In this document: piece by piece, positions 26,329 to 35,743 of the stretch | Numbering within the stretch: position 1 is the stretch's first letter | How the letters are laid out: each line of letters begins with the position of its first letter | Source of the DNA: Thalassotalea sp. 273M-4 | Lineage (GTDB): Bacteria; Pseudomonadota; Gammaproteobacteria; Enterobacterales; Alteromonadaceae | Direction of reading: 5' to 3' | NCBI RefSeq assembly: GCF_041410465.1 | Contig: NZ_CP166961.1 | Location: forward strand, 3,162,001 to 3,226,000 | DNA length: 64,000 nucleotides | The notes under the pieces: model-generated | Told to the model about the DNA's origin: nothing | Database searches by the model: none | What the model saw: only the letters and a program-made list of their open reading frames with translations | Made by a program: the position numbers and the translations under genes

Positions 26329-27510
26329 ATGAACGTCGTAACGTCAAATTGGCAAGACCTTTTGCTTTTAGACCAACAGCTTACTGAAGATGAGCGGATG
26401 ATCCAAAACATGGCCAGAGACTTTTGCCAGCAGCAACTGCAACCAGAGGTTATTGAAGCAAACAGACGCGAACACTTTGACCCTCAGATAATGCGTCAGT
26501 TTGGTGAACTTGGCTTACTCGGCGCAACGATTGATGATTATGGTTGTGCGGGGGTCTCTTACATTAGCTACGGCCTTATTGCGCGTGAAGTCGAACGCGT
26601 TGATAGCGCTTATCGTAGCGCTTTAAGTGTGCAATCCTCCTTGGTGATGCACCCTATTTATACTTGGGGCAGCGACTATCAAAAGCAAAAATATCTCCCC
26701 AAGCTGGCTACTGGTGAGCTAATCGGTTGTTTTGGTTTAACCGAACCCGATGCCGGTTCTGATCCTAATAGTTTGACCACTCGCGCCAAAAAGGTTGCTG
26801 GTGGTTATCAATTAACTGGCAATAAAACCTGGATCACCAATGCCCCCATCGCCGATGTGTTTGTTGTATGGGCAAAAAGTGAAGCTCACGATAATCAAAT
26901 TTGTGGTTTTATTTTAGAAAAAGGCATGCCGGGTTTATCTGCCCCAAAAATAAACGGCAAAATGTCACTAAAAGCGTCGATCACCGGCGAAATCGTATTA
27001 GATAATGTTTTTGTTCCTGAACAGAACATGTTTCCAGATGTACGCGGATTAACAGGTCCTTTTAGCTGTTTAAATATGGCGCGTTATGGTATTGCATGGG
27101 GGGTTATGGGCGCTGCCGAAGATTGTTGGCATCGAGCTCGCCAATATGGTCTAGAGCGCAGTCAATTTGGTCGCCCATTAGCACAAACGCAACTCTTTCA
27201 AACCAAACTGGCCAATATGCAAACTGAAATCACTCTAGGGCTACAAGCCGCGTTTAGAGTAGGCCAATTAATTGATAATAAAACATTTGAGCCCAGTATG
27301 ATCTCGTTAATTAAACGAAATAACTGTGGCAAAGCGCTTGAAATTGCACGCCATGCCAGAGATATGCATGGAGGCAATGGAATTTGTGATGAGTTTCATG
27401 TCTGTCGTCATATGATCAACCTAGAAACCGTTAATACCTACGAAGGTACCTACGATATTCACGGTTTGATTCTAGGCCGAGCGCAAACGGGTCTGCAGGC
27501 GTTTTATTAA
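26329..27510 (+). CDS. gcdH: Glutaryl-CoA dehydrogenase
   Basis: A 393-residue acyl-CoA dehydrogenase that most resembles glutaryl-CoA dehydrogenase, the FAD enzyme converting glutaryl-CoA to crotonyl-CoA and CO2 in lysine and tryptophan degradation. Evidence: [13 protein letters not shown], the substrate-channel block [60 protein letters not shown], and the catalytic Glu372 in [20 protein letters not shown]. Residue length is as expected. It stands alone, with terminators on both sides. A cytosolic flavoenzyme; electrons go to ETF. Confidence 0.93.
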   Translation: MNVVTSNWQDLLLLDQQLTEDERMIQNMARDFCQQQLQPEVIEANRREHFDPQIMRQFGELGLLGATIDDYGCAGVSYISYGLIAREVERVDSAYRSALSVQSSLVMHPIYTWGSDYQKQKYLPKLATGELIGCFGLTEPDAGSDPNSLTTRAKKVAGGYQLTGNKTWITNAPIADVFVVWAKSEAHDNQICGFILEKGMPGLSAPKINGKMSLKASITGEIVLDNVFVPEQNMFPDVRGLTGPFSCLNMARYGIAWGVMGAAEDCWHRARQYGLERSQFGRPLAQTQLFQTKLANMQTEITLGLQAAFRVGQLIDNKTFEPSMISLIKRNNCGKALEIARHARDMHGGNGICDEFHVCRHMINLETVNTYEGTYDIHGLILGRAQTGLQAFY

Positions 27511-27512
27511 AT

Positions 27513-27549
27513 AAAAAAGAGGCTTGTGGATAAACACAAGCCTCTTTTA
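27513..27549. terminator. Bidirectional terminator between gcdH and the S8 peptidase
   Basis: A perfect 12-bp stem (aagaggcttgtg / cacaagcctctt) with a 6-base loop and A/T runs on both sides, between convergent genes. Confidence 0.9.
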
Positions 27550-27602
27550 TGCCATATAGGCGCCCTTTTTAGTTAAACGCATTGCACCTACTAAGGATCA
27601 CC

Positions 27603-30600
27603 TTATTTTTGTTTTGGTTCAGTGTCACTACACCCAGATGTTGCATACGCTTTTTCAATCACATCCGCGCTAGTCAGCGTGACATTATTAACTTTAAACG
27701 GTTCTTTTTTATCACAACTTTCGATGGTGGCATCAAACGTTAATGTGGCTGTGCCCCCTATGCTTCGGGATAAAGCCAACGCCTCTAAACCAGGCTCCCC
27801 TTCATAAGAGCCGCCTAGAGTACCATTATCATTTTCTACACCAACGCTAACAGGGTAAGGGCTTGATGCTACATCACCGTAGGCAATCCACATCTGTTCA
27901 GAGCCCACCAATATCCAAATTTGGAATGAGGCTGTATTTGGGTTGTTATAAAAAGGCACATTCTCCCACTCGAAGACAATAAATTGAGCAGGACCCGCAT
28001 TGAGCACGGCGACATACCAGTTACCGCCATCACATAGATTCAAATCCGTCCAATAAGGCGCCACGATGTTATTTGGCACCGCAGGATCTGGTAACAATTG
28101 CGGTGATGCTGGTAACGCTTGACTTGATGCTGTTCCAACTTCAATGCCACCATTAACCGACATGATAACGGATGAATAACTGTTACCCGCAAAATCAAAG
28201 CTAGGCAGTCCTTGAAAAATTGATCCCCCATCATCACAATTCCCAGGTAAACTCAGCGGTGCAACACCAAGCCAACTTAATGGATAAAATCCAAATGGCG
28301 CAGGACTGGGCACCAAAGACATATTGCCGGTGTCTAATTGTACCTGCCAGGTGACAGAATCTTCAGCCATCATAGCAGCAGACAATTCAACCCCATTTAA
28401 AATAGAGGTTGAAAGACTGTCGGGCACAGGGACAACGCCTTCAGGTAACTGATCAAAAATATCAATCGGATCGGCTAGTTGACCATTAGTCACACTGATT
28501 TCATAAGTAACAACATCACCTTGTAATGTGTTTTCGCTACTGACGGTTTTAGCCAAATTGATGCTGGTCGATCTTGCGACATTTGCAGCTATTGGCATAT
28601 GTAAGTCACTCAGATGATTTCTTGCTGGGATTAAATTTATTTGGCCAAAATTCCAACCTTCGGGTGATTGCAGTGTATTGGCTGTAATGGTAATGGTCGC
28701 ATCTTCTCCTGGATTTAATGCTAGCTTCTTGGGATAAACGCTAATGTCCATAGAATCACTTTGACCATTTAAATGCCAGACCTGATGCTTGTCTGTGGCA
28801 TTTGTTACAACTCGTGTCCACGTGCACTCTCCAACACACAAATTTGACTGCATACTTGCAAGATTTAAGGTGCTTGGATCACCGCCTATACTCGGATCAG
28901 CATTAAGGAAGTTTTCAGGGGTTTCATCTAAAACTAAACCCGCATTTAAAACTTTTTCTAAATCAATTCGACCGGCGCCTAAATCAAACCAATCGGCAGG
29001 CGTAACACCATCTTCTTTAAACGTATCTTGGCTTTTAGATGTCATCATTAAGGCGGACTTAATTTCAAAAGGTGTCCAATCGGTCAAACTATTGACTAAA
29101 GCCCCACTGCCGGCATTATGAGGACTCGACATCGAAGTGCCTGACAAGAAGCCAAATTCAGCAGGTTCAGCTTCATTGCTGGTATTTATTGCGGCTTTAA
29201 TACCGACTCCTGGACCTGAGATATCAGGCTTTAGTACACTGATTTTAGTATTAGGACCTCGGGAACTAAAACCAGCCATAATATCGCCATTGCTTGGATC
29301 TAAATTGACTGAAAAGCCATCTATTTGAGCCATTGGGTTTTCGGCATTCGCTATCCAGTCTTTTAACGCGCTACCATCGGTATGGCCAATATGGATACCC
29401 GGTAAAAAATGCGCATCGCCAACAACCGATTCTCCATTGCCTGGGTCATTGGCTAGAATAAAGCCACCAGCACCACCAGCGAGTACGTTGGCACCCTTAG
29501 CAACCCGAGCAATAGAGCCGCGATCACAAACCACTATTTCACCGGAAAATGTGCCTGCAGGAAAGGGTTCAAGACATTGCTCGGGCTCAACATCATTAGC
29601 ACTTCCATTAGTCGTTGGATAATCACCAGCATAGACAATAGGGGCAGGACCATAAGCACTGGTAAATCCTGCGCCCGTAATGGCATCAAGGCTACCGTTA
29701 TCAGCAATCAAACCTGATAAGACATTTACGATAGCTCGATTATGGGTCATTGCTCCTGTCGTACTCACCCACGGACCTAAGTGAGCCACGGTATTGGCCG
29801 CTGGACCAGAGTTACCCGCAGATGCGGCTACATAAATTCCCGCAGCACTGGCATTTAAAAAACCCAATTCAATGGGATCTGAATACGGATCGCCTCCGCC
29901 AGAAATCGAATAGTTTAATGCTTGAATACCATTGGGTAAGTATGAAGAATCAATCACCACCTGATTAATTGCAGCCAATAATGCAGAGCCTGGACAGGAG
30001 TCGATACAGACATCATAAGCAATAATATTGGCGTGTGGTGCCACCCCTGAAATTTCACTTTCTAGTTCGGTTGTAGGTGCATAAATAGTGGCATCGGTTA
30101 GCACGTTACCAGCCGCGGTGCTGGCGGTATGGCTGCCATGCCCATCACTGTCTTCAGGAGCATTAGGATCAAAAGGAGACTGCACCATGTCCCATGCACC
30201 GATTAATTTATCATTACAAAAGTCTGGATTAACCACATCACAATAACTATCAGGGATGTAATTGCCACTGCCTAAAGGATTGGTATGGTCATAACCATCA
30301 CCACCAATATCTGCAAACGACGGGTGATCATGATTAATGCCCGAATCTAAGATAGCGATAACGCTACCTTCGCCTTTTGAACCAAAGCGAAAATCGGGTT
30401 TATGCTGATAGCCCTTAAGCCCTTTTTGTTTGCGGTTTGGATCGTTGGAATTCCACAGAGTTGGCGCCCCTATCCAGGCTGGACCGGCATCTGTTGTCGG
30501 ATACTCAACTCTTTCTTTGACAACCGAAATGACGTCTGGTTGATGTGCTAATTGTTTTGCTTCCACTTCAGAAAGCTCCATAGCGACGCCATTATAGGCA

Positions 30601-31028
30601 TGCTGATAGGTATATTTGACTTTTAATTCTCGCCCAATAGCTTGTTTACTATTTTCGAGAAACTTCTTTTGTTTTGATTTTAAGTATTTATGATATTTTT
30701 TAGTGGCTTTGGCGTTGCCATCTATAAAGAAATTACCCGATGCTTTTGCATTAGTGGCGTCATAACCCTCAATATCACCTTGATAACTGGCAATCGCAGG
30801 GTCTTTAAGGCGGACAATGTACGTATCTTTACCACCTGAGGTAACGGGTTGTCCTTTTACAATATTTTCACTAGGGATCAGTACGCTTTGGGAGCTAAAT
30901 TTATGTTCTGATACAGATAAATCGGCCGCGGCCAAATTAAACGCTAGTGAACAAATTAAAGTGGCACTAATTATAGGTACCTGTTTAATACCCTTCATCG
31001 TGGTGAAGAGATGTCGTTTGCCTATCAT
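27603..31028 (-). CDS. Large secreted S8 (subtilisin-like) serine peptidase with PA domain
   Basis: A 1141-residue secreted subtilase. I place the start at 31028 because GGAG lies 7 bp upstream; a longer open frame to 31085 has no comparable site. Order: signal peptide (to about residue 35), inhibitor I9-like propeptide (about 60-175), S8 domain with Asp228 in AILDSGINHDHP, His297 in DGHGSHTAS and Ser632 in SGTSMSSPH, and a PA domain inserted before the Ser (VVCDRGSIARVAKGANVLAGG). Then come an Fn3-like segment, a DUF11-like stretch (LAKTVSSENTLQGDVVTYEISV) and a beta-rich domain with paired Cys. No GlyGly-CTERM or PEP-CTERM tail is visible, so it is probably released or retained by type II secretion. 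Likely extracellular protein digestion. Confidence 0.93.
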   Translation of the reverse strand: MIGKRHLFTTMKGIKQVPIISATLICSLAFNLAAADLSVSEHKFSSQSVLIPSENIVKGQPVTSGGKDTYIVRLKDPAIASYQGDIEGYDATNAKASGNFFIDGNAKATKKYHKYLKSKQKKFLENSKQAIGRELKVKYTYQHAYNGVAMELSEVEAKQLAHQPDVISVVKERVEYPTTDAGPAWIGAPTLWNSNDPNRKQKGLKGYQHKPDFRFGSKGEGSVIAILDSGINHDHPSFADIGGDGYDHTNPLGSGNYIPDSYCDVVNPDFCNDKLIGAWDMVQSPFDPNAPEDSDGHGSHTASTAAGNVLTDATIYAPTTELESEISGVAPHANIIAYDVCIDSCPGSALLAAINQVVIDSSYLPNGIQALNYSISGGGDPYSDPIELGFLNASAAGIYVAASAGNSGPAANTVAHLGPWVSTTGAMTHNRAIVNVLSGLIADNGSLDAITGAGFTSAYGPAPIVYAGDYPTTNGSANDVEPEQCLEPFPAGTFSGEIVVCDRGSIARVAKGANVLAGGAGGFILANDPGNGESVVGDAHFLPGIHIGHTDGSALKDWIANAENPMAQIDGFSVNLDPSNGDIMAGFSSRGPNTKISVLKPDISGPGVGIKAAINTSNEAEPAEFGFLSGTSMSSPHNAGSGALVNSLTDWTPFEIKSALMMTSKSQDTFKEDGVTPADWFDLGAGRIDLEKVLNAGLVLDETPENFLNADPSIGGDPSTLNLASMQSNLCVGECTWTRVVTNATDKHQVWHLNGQSDSMDISVYPKKLALNPGEDATITITANTLQSPEGWNFGQINLIPARNHLSDLHMPIAANVARSTSINLAKTVSSENTLQGDVVTYEISVTNGQLADPIDIFDQLPEGVVPVPDSLSTSILNGVELSAAMMAEDSVTWQVQLDTGNMSLVPSPAPFGFYPLSWLGVAPLSLPGNCDDGGSIFQGLPSFDFAGNSYSSVIMSVNGGIEVGTASSQALPASPQLLPDPAVPNNIVAPYWTDLNLCDGGNWYVAVLNAGPAQFIVFEWENVPFYNNPNTASFQIWILVGSEQMWIAYGDVASSPYPVSVGVENDNGTLGGSYEGEPGLEALALSRSIGGTATLTFDATIESCDKKEPFKVNNVTLTSADVIEKAYATSGCSDTEPKQK

Positions 31029-31230
31029 TAAAATTCTCCGAAATAATTGAAGTTTTCGAGAAATTAGAAATTCAGCAAATAACAATACGAAGGCTAAAGT
31101 CGTTAATTTTGTGATAATCCAATAAAAATGCTGGCAAGTCCCTGAGCTAAACTAACGATGTTAATGATAACTTATGATTATTTATTCAGCACTAACACCA
31201 AGTATTATTATTTTATTCAATAGTTTCTCG

Positions 31231-31246
31231 TGAACAATCGTGTTCA
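31231..31246. promoter_or_regulatory. Operator-like palindrome TGAACA-N4-TGTTCA
   Basis: A perfect 6-bp inverted repeat with a 4-bp spacer about 200 bp upstream of the S8 peptidase start. It looks like a site for a dimeric regulator; the regulator cannot be named. Confidence 0.35.
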
Positions 31247-31499
31247 AATCGGATGAAAGCAAAAATCATTCCACCCACGCCAACTGCCGTTCTACCAGGC
31301 TCTAATGTATGGTTAACGTGAAGAAAAATAAATAATGTAAAAATTTATGACAACAATTCAAGTTTGCTTCGCTACTTAATAGCGTGTTAGCGCCTCGACA
31401 ACAACACCCAAAAAAGAATAGAAAGACAAATTAATGGCATAAGCATTCACACAGGTAACTGAATGAACGACAGCCAAATTTAAATGAAAACGTTAGTAC

Positions 31500-31542
31500 A
31501 AAGGTACAAAGTACAAAGGTGCAAAGGTGCAAAGGTGCAAAG
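31500..31542. repeat. Tandem octamer tract
   Basis: Units aaaggtac, aaagtac (7 bp), then aaaggtgc three times and a final aaag. It lies in noncoding DNA next to a perfect hairpin. Slipped-strand length change is likely here, but it does not lie in a gene or an evident promoter. Confidence 0.85.
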
Positions 31543-31569
31543 TGATTTTTAACAAGCAAAAATCACTTT
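31539..31569 (-). terminator. Hairpin downstream of the MDR oxidoreductase
   Basis: A perfect 12-bp stem (aaagtgattttt / aaaaatcacttt) with a 7-base loop, 31 bp after the stop of the minus-strand gene. The T-run is inside the stem, so termination is likely but the structure is atypical. Confidence 0.6.
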
Positions 31570-31599
31570 ACAAAAGTTAGCCAGTGAAGCTCAAAGGAT

Positions 31600-32646
31600 T
31601 TAATCAAACCTTAAAATAACTTTACCATCGCTTTTATGCTTACTGTAATGACTGAGTGCTTCGATAAACTGCGCTTGATTAAACACCCCATAGATGTCGG
31701 TTTTAAAAACGCCTTGTGCAAACAACTTTTGCACTTTGCGGCTCAGGCTTAATATTTGCCATGGCTTGGCATTTCGCATATGTGTGGCGAGCCAGAAACC
31801 TTCAATTCGTTGACCTCTAAAAATCAAATCCCCGACCCCATATTGACCGCCAAAAGGGCTGAGTGTTTCGGTTAACCGACCATATACGATGGCCGTTGAG
31901 TTTTTCGGCATACAAGATAATGTCTTGGCGGTATCTATATCGGCAACAGCATCTAAAAAGACGGTCGCATTTAAGCGATGACAGGCTTCTGATAACTGCT
32001 GTTCAGTGTCTGGGTATTGGGTATTAATAACAACATCAGCCTGCAATTGCTCTAACACCTGCTTATTTTTTTCCGAGCGAACAGTGGCAATAGTTTTAAG
32101 CCCTCTCATTTTGGCATAACGAATCACCCCCTTGCCAACTTGACTCGCGGCGGCATTTAACACAATGGCTGGGCTACCCAGTTCAATTGCCTTTTCTACC
32201 AAACATACGGAGGTGCATGGATTGACAATTAACGTCGATGCTTGTTGATCTGAAATATCTTTGCGTACCGGTAAGCAATAGTTCGCTTGGGTAATCGCAT
32301 AGTCACTCCACAGACCATCGCCACCAGGCTCTGCTGAGAGGGCGACGCGTTTACCCAATAGCCATTTTCCATAGATCCCGGCATTGGCGTCAATGACTTC
32401 TCCACAACCTTCAAAACCCGCAATCTTGTCGTGTTGTGACGGTAAGCCGTACTGCCCCATTAAGTAAACCAAATCGGATGGATTTACCGGTGAGGCCAAC
32501 ATTTTCACCAAAACTTGGCCAGGTTTGAGTACCGGTAATGGCTTGGTGGTGAAATTTAATCTTTGCTCGATGTCGGCTTCCATATCCTCGATCAGGTTTA
32601 AAGCAAAGCCTTTGAGGCTAGTTGGAACATAAGTAGTTGAAGACAT
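31600..32646 (-). CDS. MDR-superfamily zinc-independent oxidoreductase (quinone reductase/enoyl reductase-like)
   Basis: A 348-residue medium-chain dehydrogenase/reductase. The N-terminal GroES-like fold (GQVLVKMLASPVNPSDLVYLMGQYG, AGFEGCGEVI) is followed by a Rossmann domain (AIVLNAAASQVGKGVIRYAK, KTIATVRSEKN). The SPVNPSDL and GFEG-G blocks and the absence of a zinc Cys cluster point to the quinone oxidoreductase or MECR/ETR-like branch. I chose ATG 32646, with AGGTG 7 bp upstream, over a GTG at 32655. NAD(P)H-dependent reduction of a quinone or enoyl group is probable; the substrate is unknown. It is monocistronic. Confidence 0.87.
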   Translation of the reverse strand: MSSTTYVPTSLKGFALNLIEDMEADIEQRLNFTTKPLPVLKPGQVLVKMLASPVNPSDLVYLMGQYGLPSQHDKIAGFEGCGEVIDANAGIYGKWLLGKRVALSAEPGGDGLWSDYAITQANYCLPVRKDISDQQASTLIVNPCTSVCLVEKAIELGSPAIVLNAAASQVGKGVIRYAKMRGLKTIATVRSEKNKQVLEQLQADVVINTQYPDTEQQLSEACHRLNATVFLDAVADIDTAKTLSCMPKNSTAIVYGRLTETLSPFGGQYGVGDLIFRGQRIEGFWLATHMRNAKPWQILSLSRKVQKLFAQGVFKTDIYGVFNQAQFIEALSHYSKHKSDGKVILRFD

Positions 32647-32983
32647 TAGAAACACCTATCTATTAGCAATTGAAAAAAACATCCTAACTATGCCTGAGTG
32701 CAAAGTGTAGAACAACCTATTAAGCACCCTAGTTGATGCTGAAAATGGATAGCGCTAACAGCCAACATGATGCCAATACATATAAGACCCAAAGATCTGT
32801 GGATGATAGTCTTTACATTTGTTAGCTGTAATTAAGTGTAATCTGATGGTAACAAGCTAGATTCAAGATTCAATATCATATAAGCTCCGTGCTGATACTA
32901 ATAAATAGTTGTCATACCCCCTATTTTTGCCCCATGCAAAACGGGATGACATCTAAGATTTCATCCATAAGGTAGTAAACAAA
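32647..32983. other. Intergenic region between divergent genes
   Basis: About 340 bp between the MDR gene and the cyclophilin gene. A weak distant inverted pair (gctaaca / tgttagc, near 32752 and 32819) was seen. Nothing stronger was recognised. AAGGTAGT about 13 bp before 32984 may serve as a ribosome binding site. Confidence 0.4.
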
Positions 32984-33736
32984 ATGAAATTATCACGATT
33001 CTCTGCAATAACCTCGTTATTGCTTTTAGCCTTTGCTTGGACTCATTCAGCCCAAGCGACCATTGTATTATTTAAAACTTCACAAGGCGATTTTGAAGTA
33101 AATCTGCTTGATAACCATACTCCAGAAACAGTTGAAAACTTTCTTCAATATGTCAATGAGCAAGCCTATAACAACACCATAATTCATCGCTCAGTGGATG
33201 GCTTTATCACTCAAGGTGGTGGTTTTGTCTTTAACCAAGAAGACAATAAACTAGAGAATGTTGAATCTCACGATCCTGTGGTTAACGAGCCAGTATTTTC
33301 TAACGTTAGAGGCACCATTGCGATGGCGAAACTGGGAGGAAAAGAAAACAGCGCTACCAACCAGTGGTTTTTTAATATGGATGATAACAGTGGTAACTTA
33401 GACTATCAAAATGGCGGTTTTACCGTATTTGGCGTAGTTGATGAGCAAGGTATGGAAATTATTGACGCTATTAATAACCTAAAAACCTATAACCTAGGCG
33501 GAGCATTAGCGGCGCTACCATTGCAAACCGAACCGGCTGAAGATGAAAAGATCACCAATGAGCACTTAGTGATGATTGAATCCGTGACTGTGGTTAATAG
33601 TAATGTTGATACCCAACCTGAGCTACCACCAATGACCAGTGATACCAATGAAGACAAAGACTCTTCAGGTGGTAGTCTTAACTTTTGGCTATTGGCAGGC
33701 TTATTCACATTAGCCTTTACGCGAGTGAAAAAGTAA
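32984..33736 (+). CDS. Exported cyclophilin-type peptidyl-prolyl isomerase with GlyGly-CTERM tail
   Basis: A 250-residue protein: signal peptide (to about residue 25, AQA-T), a bacterial cyclophilin domain (about 26-200) with ETVENFLQYV, YNNTIIHRSVDGFITQGGGF, GTIAMAKLGGKENSATNQWFFNM and GFTVFGVV, then a polar linker. The C-terminus reads SSGGSLNFWLLAGLFTLAFTRVKK: a GG pair, one hydrophobic helix and a basic end, which fits the GlyGly-CTERM (rhombosortase) sorting signal. A periplasmic PpiA would end after the cyclophilin domain, so this one is probably processed and surface-linked or released. The next gene begins 4 bp after the stop, so the two are probably cotranscribed. Confidence 0.9.
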   Translation: MKLSRFSAITSLLLLAFAWTHSAQATIVLFKTSQGDFEVNLLDNHTPETVENFLQYVNEQAYNNTIIHRSVDGFITQGGGFVFNQEDNKLENVESHDPVVNEPVFSNVRGTIAMAKLGGKENSATNQWFFNMDDNSGNLDYQNGGFTVFGVVDEQGMEIIDAINNLKTYNLGGALAALPLQTEPAEDEKITNEHLVMIESVTVVNSNVDTQPELPPMTSDTNEDKDSSGGSLNFWLLAGLFTLAFTRVKK

Positions 33737-33740
33737 TTAT

Positions 33741-34118
33741 ATGAAACTCAGGGCGTTCATTTTAAAAGCTCCAATTCGGACCATCAGGCTTAAACGAAAA
33801 CGCAGTGTGTATACACTCAAGCGCCAAATGATCGCCCTGAAGTTTGCGTTAAACCAAGAAAAACAAGAAACCAAAGACATGCTGAAAATATACCACAAGT
33901 ATACTCAGCGCCAAGCCAGCGACAGTGAAATTAAAGCCGCGAATCAGCAATTTTTTGACCTCTTAAAAGGGGTCGGATTAGGGGTGTTTGCAATTTTACC
34001 GTTCGCCCCCATAACCATTCCCATTCTGATCAAAGTTGCATCATCTGTGGGAGTTGAATTGTTGCCTAGTGCATTTATTAGTAGCAACACCCGCTCGAAC
34101 AAAAAAAATAATAAGTAG
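33741..34118 (+). CDS. Small LETM1-like membrane-associated protein
   Basis: A 125-residue protein with a very basic N-terminus (KAPIRTIRLKRKRSVYTLKRQ), a helical middle, and a hydrophobic segment at about 75-105 (LLKGVGLGVFAILPFAPITIPILIKVA). This last block resembles the core LETM1 motif found in small gammaproteobacterial proteins. It probably associates with the inner membrane; mitochondrial LETM1 is an ion-exchange protein, but bacterial function is unclear. The start is 4 bp after the cyclophilin stop. Confidence 0.72.
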   Translation: MKLRAFILKAPIRTIRLKRKRSVYTLKRQMIALKFALNQEKQETKDMLKIYHKYTQRQASDSEIKAANQQFFDLLKGVGLGVFAILPFAPITIPILIKVASSVGVELLPSAFISSNTRSNKKNNK

Positions 34119-34245
34119 CTTGGCTTTACCTTGCTTTTTGTTATTTAAGGCAAGCAACAATATAGAAACAGAGTAGCGCTATGATTCAGCGTTTAATCAC
34201 ACTAGACTATAATTGGATTGTGATTAAAATTAGCGGGATTTTGTT

Positions 34246-35226
34246 ATGCGTTCACTTAAAACCAATAAGCTCTACCTTTCTCTAGCCTTAGCCTCTTCTT
34301 TAACCCTGTTGCTTGGGTGTTCAAGCGACGATGATAGCGATAATACTGAATTCGCTTCTTTTTCATTAGGTGTCAGTGATGCGCCTGTTGATGAAATCAG
34401 CGATTTATTTATTTGTTTTAGTTCTGTCGAACTTAAGCCTACAGGTGAAGGCGAAGACGTTGTTTTAACCGTTGGTGATAATTCAGAGATGATCAATGCC
34501 AACAGTATCTGCCCAGATGCAACCAATACGAGCGGAATCAATGTTATGGATTTCATTGGTGATGACGCTCAAACCTTGGTTCAAGATGCGCAAATCCTAC
34601 CGGGTGACTACAAAATGCGGGTGGTGATGAGCACAGGATCTTATGCCATTGATGCCGTTACCGGCGAAGAAATCCCTGTTGAGGTGCCTTCTAATGAGTT
34701 AAAGCTGGTTAATACCCTGACCTTTGCTCAAGGTGGAAACGCGGCTTATACCCTCGAATTTGACTTAAAAAAATCCATGGTAAATGCCAAGGGTAAAGAA
34801 GGCTATAAACTCAAGCCCACAGGCATCCGCTTAGTCAATAACACAGAAGTCGGCACATTATCAGGTTCTGTTTCGGTTGAATTTTTAAACTCAGAGGCCG
34901 CCTTAGCAAGTGGCTGTACAACCGGCCAGGCCGAGGGTGAAAGCGTTGGTACGGTTTACTTATATGAAGGTGCTGATGTTGCCATAACCGAGATCAGTGA
35001 CATTTCAGATCCAGAAGGCTCAAACCCACCGTATGCAACAGCCAATATACTCTCTGATGGCGCCAATAATTTTAGCTATGAGATTGGCTACATTATGGCG
35101 GGCATAACATATACCGCGGTTATGAGTTGTTCCAATGACACCTTAGCACCAAACGATGTGAGCTTTATTGAACCCAGCCAAAATGTCGTGATCGAAGCGG
35201 AAACCGTCACCACGATTAATTTCTAA
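34246..35226 (+). CDS. DUF4382-like lipoprotein
   Basis: A 326-residue lipoprotein (lipobox LLLGC, Cys25) followed by an Asp/Ser-rich spacer. The first domain (FSLGVSDAPVDEISDLFICFSSVELKPTG...LPGDYKMRVVM...YKLKPTGIRLV, about 40-205) matches DUF4382 as I remember it, a beta-rich domain of surface lipoproteins. A C-terminal half (GTLSGSVSVEFL, VGTVYLYEGADV, YTAVMSCSND) looks like a carboxypeptidase-regulatory-like beta-sandwich. It is likely exposed at the outer membrane. Function is unknown. It starts about 130 bp after the LETM1-like gene, with no terminator recognised between them. Confidence 0.82.
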   Translation: MRSLKTNKLYLSLALASSLTLLLGCSSDDDSDNTEFASFSLGVSDAPVDEISDLFICFSSVELKPTGEGEDVVLTVGDNSEMINANSICPDATNTSGINVMDFIGDDAQTLVQDAQILPGDYKMRVVMSTGSYAIDAVTGEEIPVEVPSNELKLVNTLTFAQGGNAAYTLEFDLKKSMVNAKGKEGYKLKPTGIRLVNNTEVGTLSGSVSVEFLNSEAALASGCTTGQAEGESVGTVYLYEGADVAITEISDISDPEGSNPPYATANILSDGANNFSYEIGYIMAGITYTAVMSCSNDTLAPNDVSFIEPSQNVVIEAETVTTINF

Positions 35227-35427
35227 AATTTGTTTTGCTCTTTACATTTACAAAGGCGCTTTCTTGCAAGGGCCTTTTTTATGGCCAAGCGACTGTGTTT
35301 ATCGGTGGCGCCAAGCTTATCTGGTGCGCCCGCGATATTGCATATAACAGCAAAGCCAGATTGTAGACAAAGAACCCCAGATACCATATCCTCGAATAAA
35401 TACCGATTTGAGGAGCGTTAGTGCACG

Positions 35428-35631
35428 ATGAAACTTATCATGCGAACCGAGTTTGACAATTTACGCCTTAATGACCAGCACAGTTATGATGTTGATAAAA
35501 ACGGTGACAAACAAGTCGTCAAAATTTATGCGGGAGGGCAATTGATTGCCAAAAAAGTGACCCATAAAAAGTCCATCCGCTATTTCGGGGTGGCCAATTA
35601 TCAGGATTACCTAACCGAACAAGCCGAATAA
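35428..35631 (+). CDS. Small hypothetical protein
   Basis: 67 residues from ATG 35428, or 63 from ATG 35440 (MRTEFDNLRLND). It is charged, soluble and has a periodic beta-like pattern (KQVVKIYAGGQLIAKKV), with YFGVANYQDYLTEQAE at the end. AGGAGCGTTAG upstream holds AGGAG 12 bp before ATG 35428, which is a plausible if distant ribosome binding site. A strong terminator follows immediately after the stop. I do not recognise the family. Confidence 0.6.
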   Translation: MKLIMRTEFDNLRLNDQHSYDVDKNGDKQVVKIYAGGQLIAKKVTHKKSIRYFGVANYQDYLTEQAE

Positions 35632-35665
35632 AAAAAACCGCTGGTTAATCGCCAGCGGTTTTAAT
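35632..35665. terminator. Bidirectional terminator
   Basis: Stem aaccgctgg / ccagcggtt with a 7-base loop, flanked by A on the left and TTTT on the right, between the small plus-strand gene and the end of the tyrosine-degradation operon. Confidence 0.88.
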
Positions 35666-35743
35666 GGTGAACCCTATTTTTATTTGATTGTTATTTTATC
35701 GTGTCATTTTTTTATTATATTTTTCGGGTTCTGTTTTCACTCC

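Larger units (their letters stand above)
31029..31599. other. Intergenic region upstream of the S8 peptidase
   Basis: About 570 bp without a supported gene. It holds the S8 ribosome binding site, an inverted repeat (TGAACA-atcg-TGTTCA), an octamer tract and a 12-bp hairpin, listed separately. No RNA gene was recognised. Confidence 0.5.

Noticed and set aside
35230..35421. 63-codon open frame between the DUF4382-like and small genes
   Set aside because: It begins right after the lipoprotein stop, has no ribosome binding site, and its composition is not protein-like.
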